Below, piece by piece: positions 54,482 to 64,000 of a stretch of 64,000 bases of DNA. Below the pieces are notes generated by a model. It had not been told where the DNA came from. It did not search any database and worked only from the letters and a program-made list of their open reading frames with translations. The stretch is from Mediterraneibacter massiliensis (GTDB taxonomy: Bacteria > Bacillota > Clostridia > Lachnospirales > Lachnospiraceae), in the NCBI RefSeq assembly GCF_001487105.1, contig NZ_LN913001.1, positions 1,265,353-1,329,352 of the forward strand. Direction: 5' to 3'. Within the stretch, counting starts at the first letter, position 1. Every line of letters begins with the position of its first letter. A program made the position numbers and the translations under genes.

Positions 54482-55885
54482 ATGTTTATTTTGGTGGCAG
54501 CGATTTTTGGCATATCAACAGTTTTATTTAAGAAAGCGGCAGGAACTCTAAATCCAGGGAAATTTAACATAATCTCTTATATTTATTATATATTTATGCT
54601 CCAGTCGTTTATCGGTATTTCTCTTGTTATGTTGGGATATGACGAACACTATACGTTTGCATATCTCATAAATAAGGAAAAAAGCTGTCATATTGCAGCG
54701 ATAGTCGTATGGGGAATGGCAGTTTGTTTTCCATTGTTTATTTTACTTTTTCAAAAGATTGTACGTTTCAATATAAAAACAGAATATGCGTATTATTTAA
54801 AAAGAAAAGTGGAGACAAAAAGGAATCGTTTTTTTGAATGGGGTTTTTCTTTTGTAACACTGTTCTGTATGCTCTTGTTAATAGGTTTTTTATTAAAGAT
54901 AGGGTATGTTCCAATATGGAAGCTGCTATTTGCTTCAGGAGATTTTAATTTTGCGTTGGAGCGTACCCGCATCGGACAAACTTATTTTATACATCCGTAT
55001 GTAACGAATATATGTATTCTTTCTTTGATACCTTTGTTATCCTATATTAGCTATTCTTATTTTTTAACAGTTAGAACAAAGCAGTGGGCAGTTATTTCGG
55101 GAATACTATTTATTGCTTCGATTATTATTAAAACTTATAAATTTGAAAAATCACCGGTAGTATTTTATCTCTTAGTATTTATACTCATTTATATTTATTT
55201 CAAAGGCGGAATTAAAACAATTTATATGATCGCTGTCGGCATTTTTTTGGGCGGCGTACTTATAATTTCTTATTTCCAGACGGGGTTTGCCGGCAATATT
55301 TTAGATGTTTATAATGGGCCGTTAGGCAGGACTCTTTTTACAGAAGTTGGAACATTGACATATTGTTTTGATCTGTTCCCTCATATATTTGGCTTTTTAG
55401 GAGGACGGAGTTTTACACCTACGATTTTAAAGTTACTTGGAATGGATGAAAGTTTATATTTAAGAAGTGCGAAAGTTACAATGGCGTTTTATGGCTCTGA
55501 AAGAGTGTATGATGGTTCCGCAGGAGTGATGAACACTCTGTTTACAGGAGAGGCTTATGCAAATTGGGGATATATAGGAGTCTGCCTGTCCGTTGTATGG
55601 GTAGCGTTTATAGCAATGTTATTTATGTATATCATCCTGAAATTGAAAAAGACACCGAGTATGATTGCCTTGCTTGGAGTACTGACAGTGAAGATGGGAA
55701 CAATGCTGGAAGGTGGTTTTTGTGATTTTGTATATAGCTTCGATATTATTTTTTCATTCTTTGTTATATTAGTGATTTATATTTGTTTTGAAAAAAATGG
55801 AAAAATTGGGAAATTTATTTTAGAGCAGTGGACAAAAATGGAAGGTAGAGTTCAAAAATGTATTATACAATCAAGGAGAAAATAG
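54482..55885 (+). CDS. Oligosaccharide repeat-unit polymerase-like membrane protein
   Basis: A 467-residue protein with about twelve hydrophobic segments. The loop ERTRIGQTYFIHPYVTNI (about residues 160-177) and late words VMNTLFTGEAYANWGYIG (about 345-362) resemble Wzy polymerases, in which conserved Arg and the GEAYANWG-like turn occur. It should join lipid-linked repeat units outside the membrane. Its end overlaps the flippase gene by 28 bases. AT-rich. Confidence 0.82.
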   Translation: MFILVAAIFGISTVLFKKAAGTLNPGKFNIISYIYYIFMLQSFIGISLVMLGYDEHYTFAYLINKEKSCHIAAIVVWGMAVCFPLFILLFQKIVRFNIKTEYAYYLKRKVETKRNRFFEWGFSFVTLFCMLLLIGFLLKIGYVPIWKLLFASGDFNFALERTRIGQTYFIHPYVTNICILSLIPLLSYISYSYFLTVRTKQWAVISGILFIASIIIKTYKFEKSPVVFYLLVFILIYIYFKGGIKTIYMIAVGIFLGGVLIISYFQTGFAGNILDVYNGPLGRTLFTEVGTLTYCFDLFPHIFGFLGGRSFTPTILKLLGMDESLYLRSAKVTMAFYGSERVYDGSAGVMNTLFTGEAYANWGYIGVCLSVVWVAFIAMLFMYIILKLKKTPSMIALLGVLTVKMGTMLEGGFCDFVYSFDIIFSFFVILVIYICFEKNGKIGKFILEQWTKMEGRVQKCIIQSRRK

Positions 55886-57129
55886 GCAGTCTGATTAAAG
55901 GCGGTTTTTTTCATATATTCATTGGAAATACTCTGGTTAAGATGATAGCATTTGTCTCAAGCATTGTGATTGTACGTTTAGTAAGTAAAGACGATTATGC
56001 GTATTTAACTTATGCAGATAATTTATATAATTACGTGATTTCTTTTGCCGGTCTTGGGATGGCCTCCAGTATATTAAAATATTGTGCGACAGCGAAAACA
56101 AAAGAACTGGATAAAGCGTATTTTGTATTTGCTATGAAATATGGAACGCTTTTTGAAGCCATACTTTCTCTATTAGTCGTTATTTATGTGACTGTTGCGA
56201 CAATTCCTTTTCCGGAAGCAAAAAGTATGGTATATGTATTGGTATTCTACCCAATCTTAAACAATGTTTTAAATACAGTGTTATGCTATCTAAGGGCCCA
56301 TGGAGAAAATACGGCATATGCAAGGGCGGCGGTAATACAAACCACCGTCGTATTTCTGGGGAGTGTATGCTTTGTACTTTTGCTTGGGATTCCGGGAATT
56401 GCATATGCGAGATATTGTGCAATAGGTATAGCAATATTCGTGGTCGCAAAAAGCTTAAAGAAATATTTATTGAATGTTTCTCCGGCTAGATTGGCAAAAG
56501 AAGAGATAAAGAGTTTTATGGTCATGTCCATATCTTTGACAATGTCGAATTTATTTTCTCTTATTATGCCGATTAACGAAATGACTTTGGTAAATGAATT
56601 ATTACGCAGCGAGGCAATTACGTCGAATTATAAAATAGCGATCATGATACCGGGACAGTTATCCTTTGTGACACAATCTATTATTGTTTATTATTTTACC
56701 ATTGTAGCAAAGACAGAAGACAAGAAGGAAGTATGGAAGATATCTAAAAAGATCGGAATGATTACAGCCCTGTTGATCACAGTCATTTCTATAGCCGGGA
56801 TTGTATTGACTCCGTATATTATCCGAATCGTATATGGAAGCAGATATGAAGAGGCAATTGCACTTTCCTCTGTATTCTGGGTAGTGAACGCTTTGAATGC
56901 TGCCATTCGCATGATTCCGATGAATTTCCTTCCGGCAATCGGAATTGCAAAGTTTAATGCAATTATGGCAGCGATATCCTGCGTCTGTCACATAATCTTA
57001 ACATATGCTGCAATCATGAAATTTGGTATATGGGGAGCGGGTATAGCAACAGGTCTTGTATATATAGGTTCAGGTATAGTATACTGGATTTATTTTAGAA
57101 AAAAATGTTTAGAATCACCTGTAACATAA
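55858..57129 (+). CDS. Oligosaccharide flippase (Wzx-like, MATE/MOP superfamily)
   Basis: A 423-residue protein with about twelve membrane helices, including GNTLVKMIAFVSSIVIVRLVSKDDY near the start, typical of the polysaccharide export (MOP) family. It should turn lipid-linked repeat units to the outside. It overlaps the upstream polymerase gene. A second flippase gene begins at 62624. Confidence 0.85.
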   Translation: MYYTIKEKIGSLIKGGFFHIFIGNTLVKMIAFVSSIVIVRLVSKDDYAYLTYADNLYNYVISFAGLGMASSILKYCATAKTKELDKAYFVFAMKYGTLFEAILSLLVVIYVTVATIPFPEAKSMVYVLVFYPILNNVLNTVLCYLRAHGENTAYARAAVIQTTVVFLGSVCFVLLLGIPGIAYARYCAIGIAIFVVAKSLKKYLLNVSPARLAKEEIKSFMVMSISLTMSNLFSLIMPINEMTLVNELLRSEAITSNYKIAIMIPGQLSFVTQSIIVYYFTIVAKTEDKKEVWKISKKIGMITALLITVISIAGIVLTPYIIRIVYGSRYEEAIALSSVFWVVNALNAAIRMIPMNFLPAIGIAKFNAIMAAISCVCHIILTYAAIMKFGIWGAGIATGLVYIGSGIVYWIYFRKKCLESPVT

Positions 57130-57161
57130 AAAATTAATTTACAGAAAAATGGGGAAAGATA

Positions 57162-58172
57162 ATGTTAGTTTCGTTTTGTGTAATTGCTTATAATGAAGAA
57201 AAGGCAATAAAATCATTGTTTCAAGATATACGAGAGCAAGATTATCCTCATGGGGAAATGGAAATCATTTTGGTAAATGCAATGTCTACTGACAAAACGC
57301 GGGAGTTAATGGAGCAGTTTGCAGAAGAGAAGAATGGTTTTCGAAGAGTTGTTATTTTGGATAATGAAAAAAAGATTCAGGCAGCGGGATGGAATATAGC
57401 TATCAGGGCGGCTAAGGGCGATATCATCATGCGGATCGATGCCCATACGATGATACCGAAAGAGTTTGTCTCGAAAAACGTACAGTGTATCCAGACAGGA
57501 GAGGACGTATCAGGGGGGCCTCGTCCAAATATATCGGAGGAAGACACACCTTGGAGACATACATTATTATTGGCAGAGTCGTCTATGTTTGGAAGCAGTA
57601 TTGCGCCATACAGGAAGGGGCATCATAAGACATATGTCAAATCTGTCTTTCATGGTGCTTATCGAAAAGAAGTGTTCCAAAAAGCAGGATTGTTTAATGA
57701 AAATCTTGGCAGGACGGAGGACAACGAAATGCATTATCGTATCCGGAAAGCCGGTTATAGGATTTGCTATAGTCCGGAAATCGTATCCTATCAAAATATT
57801 CGGAATTCCTGGTCAAAGATGTTGAAACAAAAATACGGAAATGGATATTGGATAGGATTAACGTTAGGTGTGTGTCCGCAATGTTTTTCATTTTATCATT
57901 TTGTCCCCCTGCTGTTTATTCTTTCTATCTTGCTTACAGTGATTGGAGCGGCAGTCGGATGCGCAGTACCCTTTTGTATTTTATCCATCGTATATCTAAT
58001 AGTGAATTTGCTTATGTCGCTGTTAGCAATAAAAAAGCAGAAATTTTATTGCCAATATCTTGTGCTGCCCGTTATTTTTTTCTCTCTTCACATAGCATAT
58101 GGTTTCGGGACACTGGTGGGTATTATAAAGATGCCGTTTTGGCGTAAAAAAGTGAGGGAGAAAAATGAATAA
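57162..58172 (+). CDS. Glycosyltransferase family 2 with C-terminal membrane helices (ExoA-like)
   Basis: A 336-residue GT-A enzyme. The N terminus reads VSFCVIAYNEEKAIKSLFQD (about residues 3-22), the metal-binding DxD-like pair is in IIMRIDAHTMIP (about 89-100), and the catalytic acid lies in NLGRTEDNEMHYRIRKAGY (about 183-201). About four hydrophobic segments follow from residue 245. The layout matches the succinoglycan ExoA group. The linkage is unknown. Its end overlaps the next gene by 8 bases. Confidence 0.9.
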   Translation: MLVSFCVIAYNEEKAIKSLFQDIREQDYPHGEMEIILVNAMSTDKTRELMEQFAEEKNGFRRVVILDNEKKIQAAGWNIAIRAAKGDIIMRIDAHTMIPKEFVSKNVQCIQTGEDVSGGPRPNISEEDTPWRHTLLLAESSMFGSSIAPYRKGHHKTYVKSVFHGAYRKEVFQKAGLFNENLGRTEDNEMHYRIRKAGYRICYSPEIVSYQNIRNSWSKMLKQKYGNGYWIGLTLGVCPQCFSFYHFVPLLFILSILLTVIGAAVGCAVPFCILSIVYLIVNLLMSLLAIKKQKFYCQYLVLPVIFFSLHIAYGFGTLVGIIKMPFWRKKVREKNE

Positions 58173-59664
58173 ATTGAAGTATTATATGGGGAAAATTCCA
58201 TGCAAGCAAAATGTAGGGGTATTGTTTTTAGGCATCATCAGTTTGGCTGTATGGAGTATCGGACTTTTAAAAAAAGATTTTAATATAGCATTGGTCGGGC
58301 TTTTACTGTTATATGGAATTAATGTATTATATGGTATAAAAAATTTTTCCAAAAGTTTTTTATATTTGTTTATGCAAATTACTATATTTACTTTTTTATT
58401 GTCACGTTCTTTTATTGGGTTGTGTAGAGGAACAGAATGGTGGAATACGGCTTCTCAGGCAAAAGAAAATATCTGGTTTGCATTAAAATTGCTGTTTTTG
58501 ACAGAAACAGCGCTGTTAGTGGGAAGTAATCTTGCTGACAGGATATATAGAACAAAGAAGGCGATCAATAAAAAACATGAAGATACAAGCAACATGGCGG
58601 AGGCAATGCGTATTGTGTCGTTCATGATTTTTTTGGTTTCCATGTTTTTTTATCTATTAGAGCAGTTTGAACCGGTGCTTGCGATCGGAACAGGAAATTA
58701 TTTAGAGTATTATACGAATTTTACCAGTAAGCTGCCAGGTATCGTTCATACAGCGGCTTCTTTTATGAAATATAGTTTATGTATTTTTTTGGCTACGTTG
58801 CCTTCGAAAAAAATGGCGATCATGCCGTTGATATTGTATGTATTTTCAACTTTGCCGTCTCTTTTGATAGGAGTCAGAAATCCATTTGTATTAAGTCTGT
58901 TTTTTGCTTTATCATATTTCCTGTTAAGAGATTATCTTGTAGATGACAAAAAATGGATAGGAAAAGTAGAAAAAGGAATCATCATCATATGTACCCCTTT
59001 ATTAATGCTGTTTATGGTTGTATATGCCTCTGTCAGAAGTGGAGCAGGGATAAAAATAGGAAATTTTTTGGGGATGATTTCTGAATTTTTTTACAGTCAG
59101 GGAGTTTCTTTTGATGTTTTATGCATTGGCTATGGATATACCTCAGGGTTAAAAAATTTAAAACCAGTCAACTATACTTTTGGCGGGATCATTGATTATT
59201 TGTACAGAGGATCCGTCGGACAGACTATTTTTCATACAGAACCTCTTACTTCTTATAATAGTATTTTTAATGCGGAAAACAGCAACAGTCTGTCTCATGC
59301 ATTATCCTATTTGAGCATGAAAGATCAGTATCTGGAGGGAAGAGGAAGAGGGTCCAGTTATCTTCTTGAAGTGGCAACAGACTTTGGTTTTATCGGTGTG
59401 TTTATTTTTAGTGTACTGCTAGGTGCTCTTCTGCTGTATATGGTATACGGATTCGGTAAAAAGATGCTGGTCAATACGATTATTTTGGCTTGCCTTCAGA
59501 ATATCTTTTTTATACCTCGGGCAGAGGCAACCGGCTGGCTGACATTTATCGTGACATTGCAATTTTGGATGTGTGTAGCAGGGTGCTATTTTTGCGTGTA
59601 TTGGTGGCAAAAATGGAAACTGTCAGAATGGTTCAAAGATCATGTGAAAAGAAGGAGAAAATAG
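58165..59664 (+). CDS. Wzy-like polysaccharide polymerase
   Basis: A 499-residue polytopic membrane protein with about twelve helices. The stretches LIGVRNPFVLSLFFALSYFL (about residues 234-253) and RGSSYLLEVATDFGFIGVFI (about 396-415) resemble O-antigen polymerase (Wzy) signatures with their conserved Arg. It is the third polymerase- or ligase-like gene in the cluster, so either several linkages are polymerised or one has another job. Confidence 0.82.
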   Translation: MNKLKYYMGKIPCKQNVGVLFLGIISLAVWSIGLLKKDFNIALVGLLLLYGINVLYGIKNFSKSFLYLFMQITIFTFLLSRSFIGLCRGTEWWNTASQAKENIWFALKLLFLTETALLVGSNLADRIYRTKKAINKKHEDTSNMAEAMRIVSFMIFLVSMFFYLLEQFEPVLAIGTGNYLEYYTNFTSKLPGIVHTAASFMKYSLCIFLATLPSKKMAIMPLILYVFSTLPSLLIGVRNPFVLSLFFALSYFLLRDYLVDDKKWIGKVEKGIIIICTPLLMLFMVVYASVRSGAGIKIGNFLGMISEFFYSQGVSFDVLCIGYGYTSGLKNLKPVNYTFGGIIDYLYRGSVGQTIFHTEPLTSYNSIFNAENSNSLSHALSYLSMKDQYLEGRGRGSSYLLEVATDFGFIGVFIFSVLLGALLLYMVYGFGKKMLVNTIILACLQNIFFIPRAEATGWLTFIVTLQFWMCVAGCYFCVYWWQKWKLSEWFKDHVKRRRK

Positions 59665-59683
59665 AAATATAGGAGTATGGATC

Positions 59684-61375
59684 ATGAAGCAATGTTATGA
59701 GAAAAACAAAAGAAAAATTGATTTGATATTATGGGGGATTTTTATAGCTTGGTTCTGGTTTTTTATTTATAAAGGAATAGATGTTACGGATCAGGGGTTT
59801 TATTTGACAAAATATAAATATTATTTTGATCCTGAAGTAAACATAAAAGGCTTTGGTACATTTTTTACAGATTTATTAGGAGGAATCATTTATACGATTT
59901 TTCCTTCGCATCAGGCATTTGTGTTATCGGTGCTCAGTTGGCTGTTATATTTGTGCAGTGGAATTATGATTTATTGTACCTGGAAGAAATATGTATCTTC
60001 AGGTCTGCTCATCCTATCTGTATTGACAGGTTCTTTGTTTTCAATGACATTATCACATATCATGAATTATAATGCTACGTCTATGTTTATCCAGGTTATG
60101 GCGCTTTGCTGTTTGTTCAAAGGGTTGGAAGAAGAGAAAACAAGTAAGATTGCTATTTCCGGGCTTCTTATAGGGATCAATACATTTTTTAGACTGCCAA
60201 ATATATTAGAAGCCTGTTTTGGACTTGCGGTTTTTTGGTACTACATTCCAGGAAAGAAAAAAATAAAAGAAGGCTTCCAGGCATGCTGTGCTTTTTTAGG
60301 CGGAGTGTTTGGAGGCTGGAGCATCGGAGGCATTACGGCAATCGTAATTTTAGGAAAGGAGTCAGTCCTTTCCTATTTATTGCGTACGACGAATACATTG
60401 CAGGGAAATGAAACAAGCCATGGGGCAGGAAATATTTTATCAAAACTGTATATGGGCGGAATAGAGGGAATAAAGGATTGGATCAGATACGGCTATATTT
60501 TAATTCCACTTTTGGTTTTATGGTTTATATATGAAAGTAAGAGGGATGAAAGCAAAACACAAGAAAAGAGGAGAGTATATCTGGGAGTAAATTGCATCAT
60601 CGTTGGATATGCAATTTATGTAGGAATGAAAGTAGAAGTTTTACGTTTCCTGCAAATGTTTGGCATTTTTATGATAATACTGCTGATGTTTGGCATCGTA
60701 TATTTTTATAAAAAGAAGGTGGTTCTCAGTTCGCTGTGTATGGCAGCGTTGCTTGCAGAGTGTGTGTTGCCTATAGGAACCGATAATGGATGGATGTACT
60801 TTTTATTGTTTATGATGTTTCCATTTTCCTGTTGTTTTATCATCGCAGGAAATATCGAGACAAAAAAGCTGAAAAAAGTCGTCTGCATATTAGTGGCAGG
60901 AATAGCTGGTCTGACGATCTGCCAGGGGATACAATATGGAACTACGTATGTTTATCGAGACAGTGAAAATAAATTTCTGACACAGAAGGTACAGGCAAGA
61001 GAGTACGGTTTTATCCATACATCAAAAGAACGTGCTCAGTATATTGATGAGTTGGAGAGAGAATTAGATTCTTTGGATAATAAATATTTATTGGCGTTAG
61101 GAGATTTTAATATCGGATGTGTCATATCGGATATGAAACCATATTTGGATAAAGTGTGGGTGGATCTGGAGAGCTATCCGGAAGAACAATTTAATATAGA
61201 TTTAAAAAAGAGTTTAAAAGAAAAGGGGGAACCGGTCATATTGCTGGCTGATATAGATAAAAATGGTGTATATAGAAGCCAAGAAAAATATGATAAAATT
61301 ATAGAACTGATAGAACAAAGGAATTATAAACTGCATTATGATAACGGATGGTATCAGATTTTTGTTCCGGATTAA
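59684..61375 (+). CDS. GT-C-fold membrane glycosyltransferase-like protein
   Basis: A 563-residue protein with about eleven membrane helices and a soluble C-terminal domain (about residues 430-563). Near the first loop, GIDVTDQGFYLTKYKYYF (about 26-43) has an acidic Asp-Gln motif, comparable to the catalytic Asp of PMT/ArnT-type GT-C enzymes that use lipid-linked sugars. This suggests outside decoration of the polymer with a sugar from undecaprenyl or polyprenyl phosphate. Assignment is by topology and motif only. Confidence 0.72.
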   Translation: MKQCYEKNKRKIDLILWGIFIAWFWFFIYKGIDVTDQGFYLTKYKYYFDPEVNIKGFGTFFTDLLGGIIYTIFPSHQAFVLSVLSWLLYLCSGIMIYCTWKKYVSSGLLILSVLTGSLFSMTLSHIMNYNATSMFIQVMALCCLFKGLEEEKTSKIAISGLLIGINTFFRLPNILEACFGLAVFWYYIPGKKKIKEGFQACCAFLGGVFGGWSIGGITAIVILGKESVLSYLLRTTNTLQGNETSHGAGNILSKLYMGGIEGIKDWIRYGYILIPLLVLWFIYESKRDESKTQEKRRVYLGVNCIIVGYAIYVGMKVEVLRFLQMFGIFMIILLMFGIVYFYKKKVVLSSLCMAALLAECVLPIGTDNGWMYFLLFMMFPFSCCFIIAGNIETKKLKKVVCILVAGIAGLTICQGIQYGTTYVYRDSENKFLTQKVQAREYGFIHTSKERAQYIDELERELDSLDNKYLLALGDFNIGCVISDMKPYLDKVWVDLESYPEEQFNIDLKKSLKEKGEPVILLADIDKNGVYRSQEKYDKIIELIEQRNYKLHYDNGWYQIFVPD

Positions 61376-61472
61376 AAATCGAAAATAGAGAATAAAAATA
61401 AGTGTAGACAAAATAAAGAAAAGCATTAAAATAGAAAGTGGAATATAAAATTTGATCAGATAAAGGAGAAGT

Positions 61473-62627
61473 ATGAAACAAAAGATTGTTATTATAGGGG
61501 CAAATAGTTTTCAAAACAGATTGATTTTGCGCGCAAAAGAATTAGGGTATGAGACGCATGTATTTGCATGGAAATGTGGAGATATTGGCGAAAGAACAGC
61601 CGATTATTATTATCCTCTTGATATAACTAAAAAAGAAGAAATTTTGGAAGTATGCAGAGAAATTCGACCAGCAGCGGTTTTATCAATTGCTTCAGATCTG
61701 GCGGTGCTGACTGTAAATTATGTTGCAAGAAATTTAAATTTACCGGCCAATCCGGAAATCTGTGATTTGATCGCAACCAATAAGTATGAAATGCGTAAGG
61801 CTTTACAAGAAGGCGGGCTTTCTACGCCAAAATTTGCGAAAGTAAAAGCAGACGAAAATAAATTGCCGGAAGAATTGAAATATCCAGTGATCGTAAAGCC
61901 TACAGATCGTTCCGGAAGCAGAGGAATCACCAAAGTATCTCAAAGAGAAGGAATAGAGAAAGCGCTCATTTCAGCTACGCGCGAATCTTTTGAAAAGGCA
62001 GCTATCGTAGAGGAGTTTTTAGAAGGAAAAGAATATAGTTGTGAATGTATCTCTTTTGAAGGAAAACATCAATTCCTTGCATTTACAGAAAAATTTACAA
62101 CCGGAGCACCTCATTATATCGAAATTGGACATATTCAGCCAGCTGATATTCCAGAAAATATGCAGGAGAAAATTAAGCAAATTGTTTTTGCGGCATTAGA
62201 GGCATTAAAGATCCAAAATGGAGCTACACATACGGAATTTAAAATAGACAAACAAGGCGTTGTTAGAATTATAGAAATCGGTGCTCGTATGGGTGGAGAC
62301 TGCATTGGTTCTGATCTGGTTCAATTATCAACAGGTCAGGATTATATGAAGATGGTCATAGATGTAGCACAAGGAAATGTTCCGGTATTTCAAAAAAAGA
62401 CATATAAGAAGTATGCAGCGATTCGTTTCATAATGCAGCAAAGTGACTTGGAAATTTTTGAAAAGATAAAAGAACGTAAAGAATTTAGCGTTGTTTTAAG
62501 TGAAATAGATAAAGAGACAATAGGAAAAAAAGTATCAGACAGTTCAAGCAGACATGGATATTTTATAGTTGCAGGAGAAAACTATAAGGAACTAAAAAAA
62601 GCTTTATTTGGAGTAATACATGAATGA
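61473..62627 (+). CDS. ATP-grasp ligase
   Basis: A 384-residue enzyme with a pre-ATP-grasp Rossmann-like domain (IVIIGANSFQNRLILRAKEL, about residues 5-24) and an ATP-grasp fold: YPVIVKPTDRSGSRGITKV (about 137-155), EEFLEGKEYSCECISFEG and the metal-site Glu/Asn region RIIEIGARMGGD (about 268-279). Such enzymes join a carboxylate to an amine or similar group through an acyl-phosphate. In a capsule cluster with a uronic acid pathway, it may attach an amino acid to a sugar amine or amidate a uronic carboxyl. Substrates are not known. Confidence 0.87.
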   Translation: MKQKIVIIGANSFQNRLILRAKELGYETHVFAWKCGDIGERTADYYYPLDITKKEEILEVCREIRPAAVLSIASDLAVLTVNYVARNLNLPANPEICDLIATNKYEMRKALQEGGLSTPKFAKVKADENKLPEELKYPVIVKPTDRSGSRGITKVSQREGIEKALISATRESFEKAAIVEEFLEGKEYSCECISFEGKHQFLAFTEKFTTGAPHYIEIGHIQPADIPENMQEKIKQIVFAALEALKIQNGATHTEFKIDKQGVVRIIEIGARMGGDCIGSDLVQLSTGQDYMKMVIDVAQGNVPVFQKKTYKKYAAIRFIMQQSDLEIFEKIKERKEFSVVLSEIDKETIGKKVSDSSSRHGYFIVAGENYKELKKALFGVIHE

Positions 62628-64000
62628 AAAGGGCAGATAGAGATGGAGAATTGAATAATCTTGCGCTAAAGGCAGGATTTTTTTATGTATTGACGCAGCT
62701 TATTGTAAGAGGGATTACATTTATTACAACACCTATATATACGCGGTTAGTCAGTACAGAGCAATATGGTCAATTAAGAGTGTACGAGTCCTGGCTATTG
62801 ATTTTAGTCCCCTTGATGTCATTGGGATTATACCGTAGTTTAGAAAAGGCAAAGATAGATTTCGGGGATAAATATGATGAATATGTATCTTCCGTACAAT
62901 CTCTGTCTTATATTAGTATTAGTGTATTTGCACTTTTCTTTCTTATACTATATAAGCCGATTTCTACGTTTCTGGGAATGAATGTATTCTTGTTTACTGT
63001 AATGTTCCTTTATATTTTCAGTTATACAAGTACCTTGTTTTACCAGAGGCGGGAAAAGCAGAAGATGCAGTATAAAAACGTTACGTTAATCACAACGCTT
63101 ACTATGCTGCCGGCTACCTTGCTTTCTATAGCGTTATTGTATTTAGGAAATCAATGGGGATATGAAAAATATTTGGTAGAACTGCGAGTAGGAGGGTATT
63201 ATTTTTCGCAAATTCTCGTAGGTTTTTTCTTAATGTTCCTTATTTATCGACAAGGAAAACTTTTATATAAAAAAAGTTATTGGAAATATGGACTTTTATA
63301 CAGCCTCCCGTTGATTCCGGAACAAATTTCTATCCAAATCATGAATCAGTCAGACAAGATTATGATCCAAAAAATGGTTGGAGCAGAAAGCGCCGGAATA
63401 TTTGCATTGGGAACAACGATATCGTTTATTATGTGGGTAATAGAAGATTCGGTCTGGAATGCCTGGCAGCCCTGGCTTTATGAAAAAATTGCAAGAAAAG
63501 AAGAGAGGGACGTAGAGAAGCCCTGGCTTCGTATTGCGATTATCTTTGGTATTATGACAATTTTGATCGTCATAGTAGCGCCGGAAGCAATTCTGATCTT
63601 AGGCGGCAAGGAATATAGTATGGCGCGTTATTTGGTAGCGCCCATGCTGGTAGGTACATTGTTCCGCTTTTTTAGCTATATATATAGTGCTATGCAGAAT
63701 TATTATATGAAAACCCAATATGTGGCGGGGGGAACAATTTTCGCCATGATATTAAATGTTATACTCAATTATGTTTGTATTATTCAATGGGGATATCAGG
63801 CAGCAGCATATACGACAGCGTTTAGCTATTTTATGCTTATGTTAGTACAGGGAGTATTAGAAAAAAGAGTTACCGGAGATCGGATAATCCCTTTGTGGAA
63901 AATGTTGGTTATTTCTCTTGCCATTTTAGTTCTATCGATAGGAGCAATGCATATGTTTTCCGTAAACTGGATAGTCAGATGGTGCATAGCATGTATCATA
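62624..64000 (+). CDS. Second oligosaccharide flippase (Wzx-like), partial at window end
   Basis: The frame is open from ATG 62624 to the last base: 459 codons with no stop. Its start overlaps the ATP-grasp stop as ATGA, which implies translational coupling. The start MKRADRDGELNNLALKAG is followed by RGITFITTPIYTRLVSTEQY (about residues 30-49), the classic MOP-family flippase opening, and then about twelve hydrophobic segments. SDKIMIQKMVGAESAGIFAL (about 243-262) is also typical. It should move lipid-linked oligosaccharide across the membrane. The C terminus lies outside the window. Confidence 0.92.
   Translation, partial: MKRADRDGELNNLALKAGFFYVLTQLIVRGITFITTPIYTRLVSTEQYGQLRVYESWLLILVPLMSLGLYRSLEKAKIDFGDKYDEYVSSVQSLSYISISVFALFFLILYKPISTFLGMNVFLFTVMFLYIFSYTSTLFYQRREKQKMQYKNVTLITTLTMLPATLLSIALLYLGNQWGYEKYLVELRVGGYYFSQILVGFFLMFLIYRQGKLLYKKSYWKYGLLYSLPLIPEQISIQIMNQSDKIMIQKMVGAESAGIFALGTTISFIMWVIEDSVWNAWQPWLYEKIARKEERDVEKPWLRIAIIFGIMTILIVIVAPEAILILGGKEYSMARYLVAPMLVGTLFRFFSYIYSAMQNYYMKTQYVAGGTIFAMILNVILNYVCIIQWGYQAAAYTTAFSYFMLMLVQGVLEKRVTGDRIIPLWKMLVISLAILVLSIGAMHMFSVNWIVRWCIACII

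Noticed and set aside
63280..63483. 67-codon frame near the window end
   Set aside because: It is an alternative frame inside the second flippase gene, which is open from 62624 to the last base.

Overview
The window looks like a chromosomal segment of a Lachnospiraceae-type Firmicute. The evidence is moderate-to-low GC, AGGAGG-type ribosome sites, a type 2 galT, the cdaA-cdaR pair next to an HPr gene, RecD2, an Mbl/MreB protein, a YtrA-type GntR/ABC operon and an undecaprenyl-phosphate-dependent capsule cluster. No rRNA, tRNA or CRISPR array was seen.

Layout. (1) 1-4.2 kb: rubredoxin, then a self-regulated GntR-ABC ATPase-permease operon whose ATPase gene is interrupted near its 3' end by a 1,730-bp insertion sequence with a 9-bp target duplication. 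(2) 4.2-15.4 kb: a YczE-like membrane protein, a decayed galE, then a galactose regulon: divergent galK-galT and galM-araC, and a full Mgl-type ABC importer. The binding protein of that importer appears circularly permuted relative to E. coli MglB, and its permease carries an extra cytoplasmic coiled-coil of about 215 residues. (3) 15.7-17.4 kb: an IS200/IS605-type element with tnpA, tnpB and a probable omega RNA end. (4) 17.6-26.8 kb: uvrB-uvrA behind a LexA-like box, an Mbl/MreB homologue, recD2 and a comF gene that lacks a normal start codon. (5) 26.8-33.3 kb: two membrane proteins, cdaA, a YbbR-domain cdaR, HPr, a sugar-phosphate nucleotidyltransferase and an LCP ligase with a terminator. 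(6) 33.5-64 kb: a large co-directional surface-polysaccharide cluster that runs off the window.

The cluster can be read as a pathway. A PglF/WbpM-like dehydratase, an aminotransferase and a phosphoglycosyltransferase make and load a 4-amino-6-deoxy sugar. A UDP-HexNAc dehydrogenase, a WlbA/WbpB-like oxidoreductase and a WbpE-like aminotransferase should make UDP-GlcNAc3NA, a 3-amino uronic acid. Between these sits an unusual trio: a 3-hydroxyacyl-CoA dehydrogenase, an SCP-x-type thiolase and an LpxD-like N-acyltransferase. Together they suggest that the amino sugar is capped with a short 3-hydroxyacyl group made on site, such as 3-hydroxybutyryl. Glycosyltransferases, three polymerase- or ligase-like membrane proteins, two flippases, a GT-C enzyme, an ATP-grasp ligase, a membrane-anchored LRR protein and a secreted nine-repeat GH25 muramidase complete it.

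All family assignments come from reading motifs. No database search was run, and substrate-level statements are inference.
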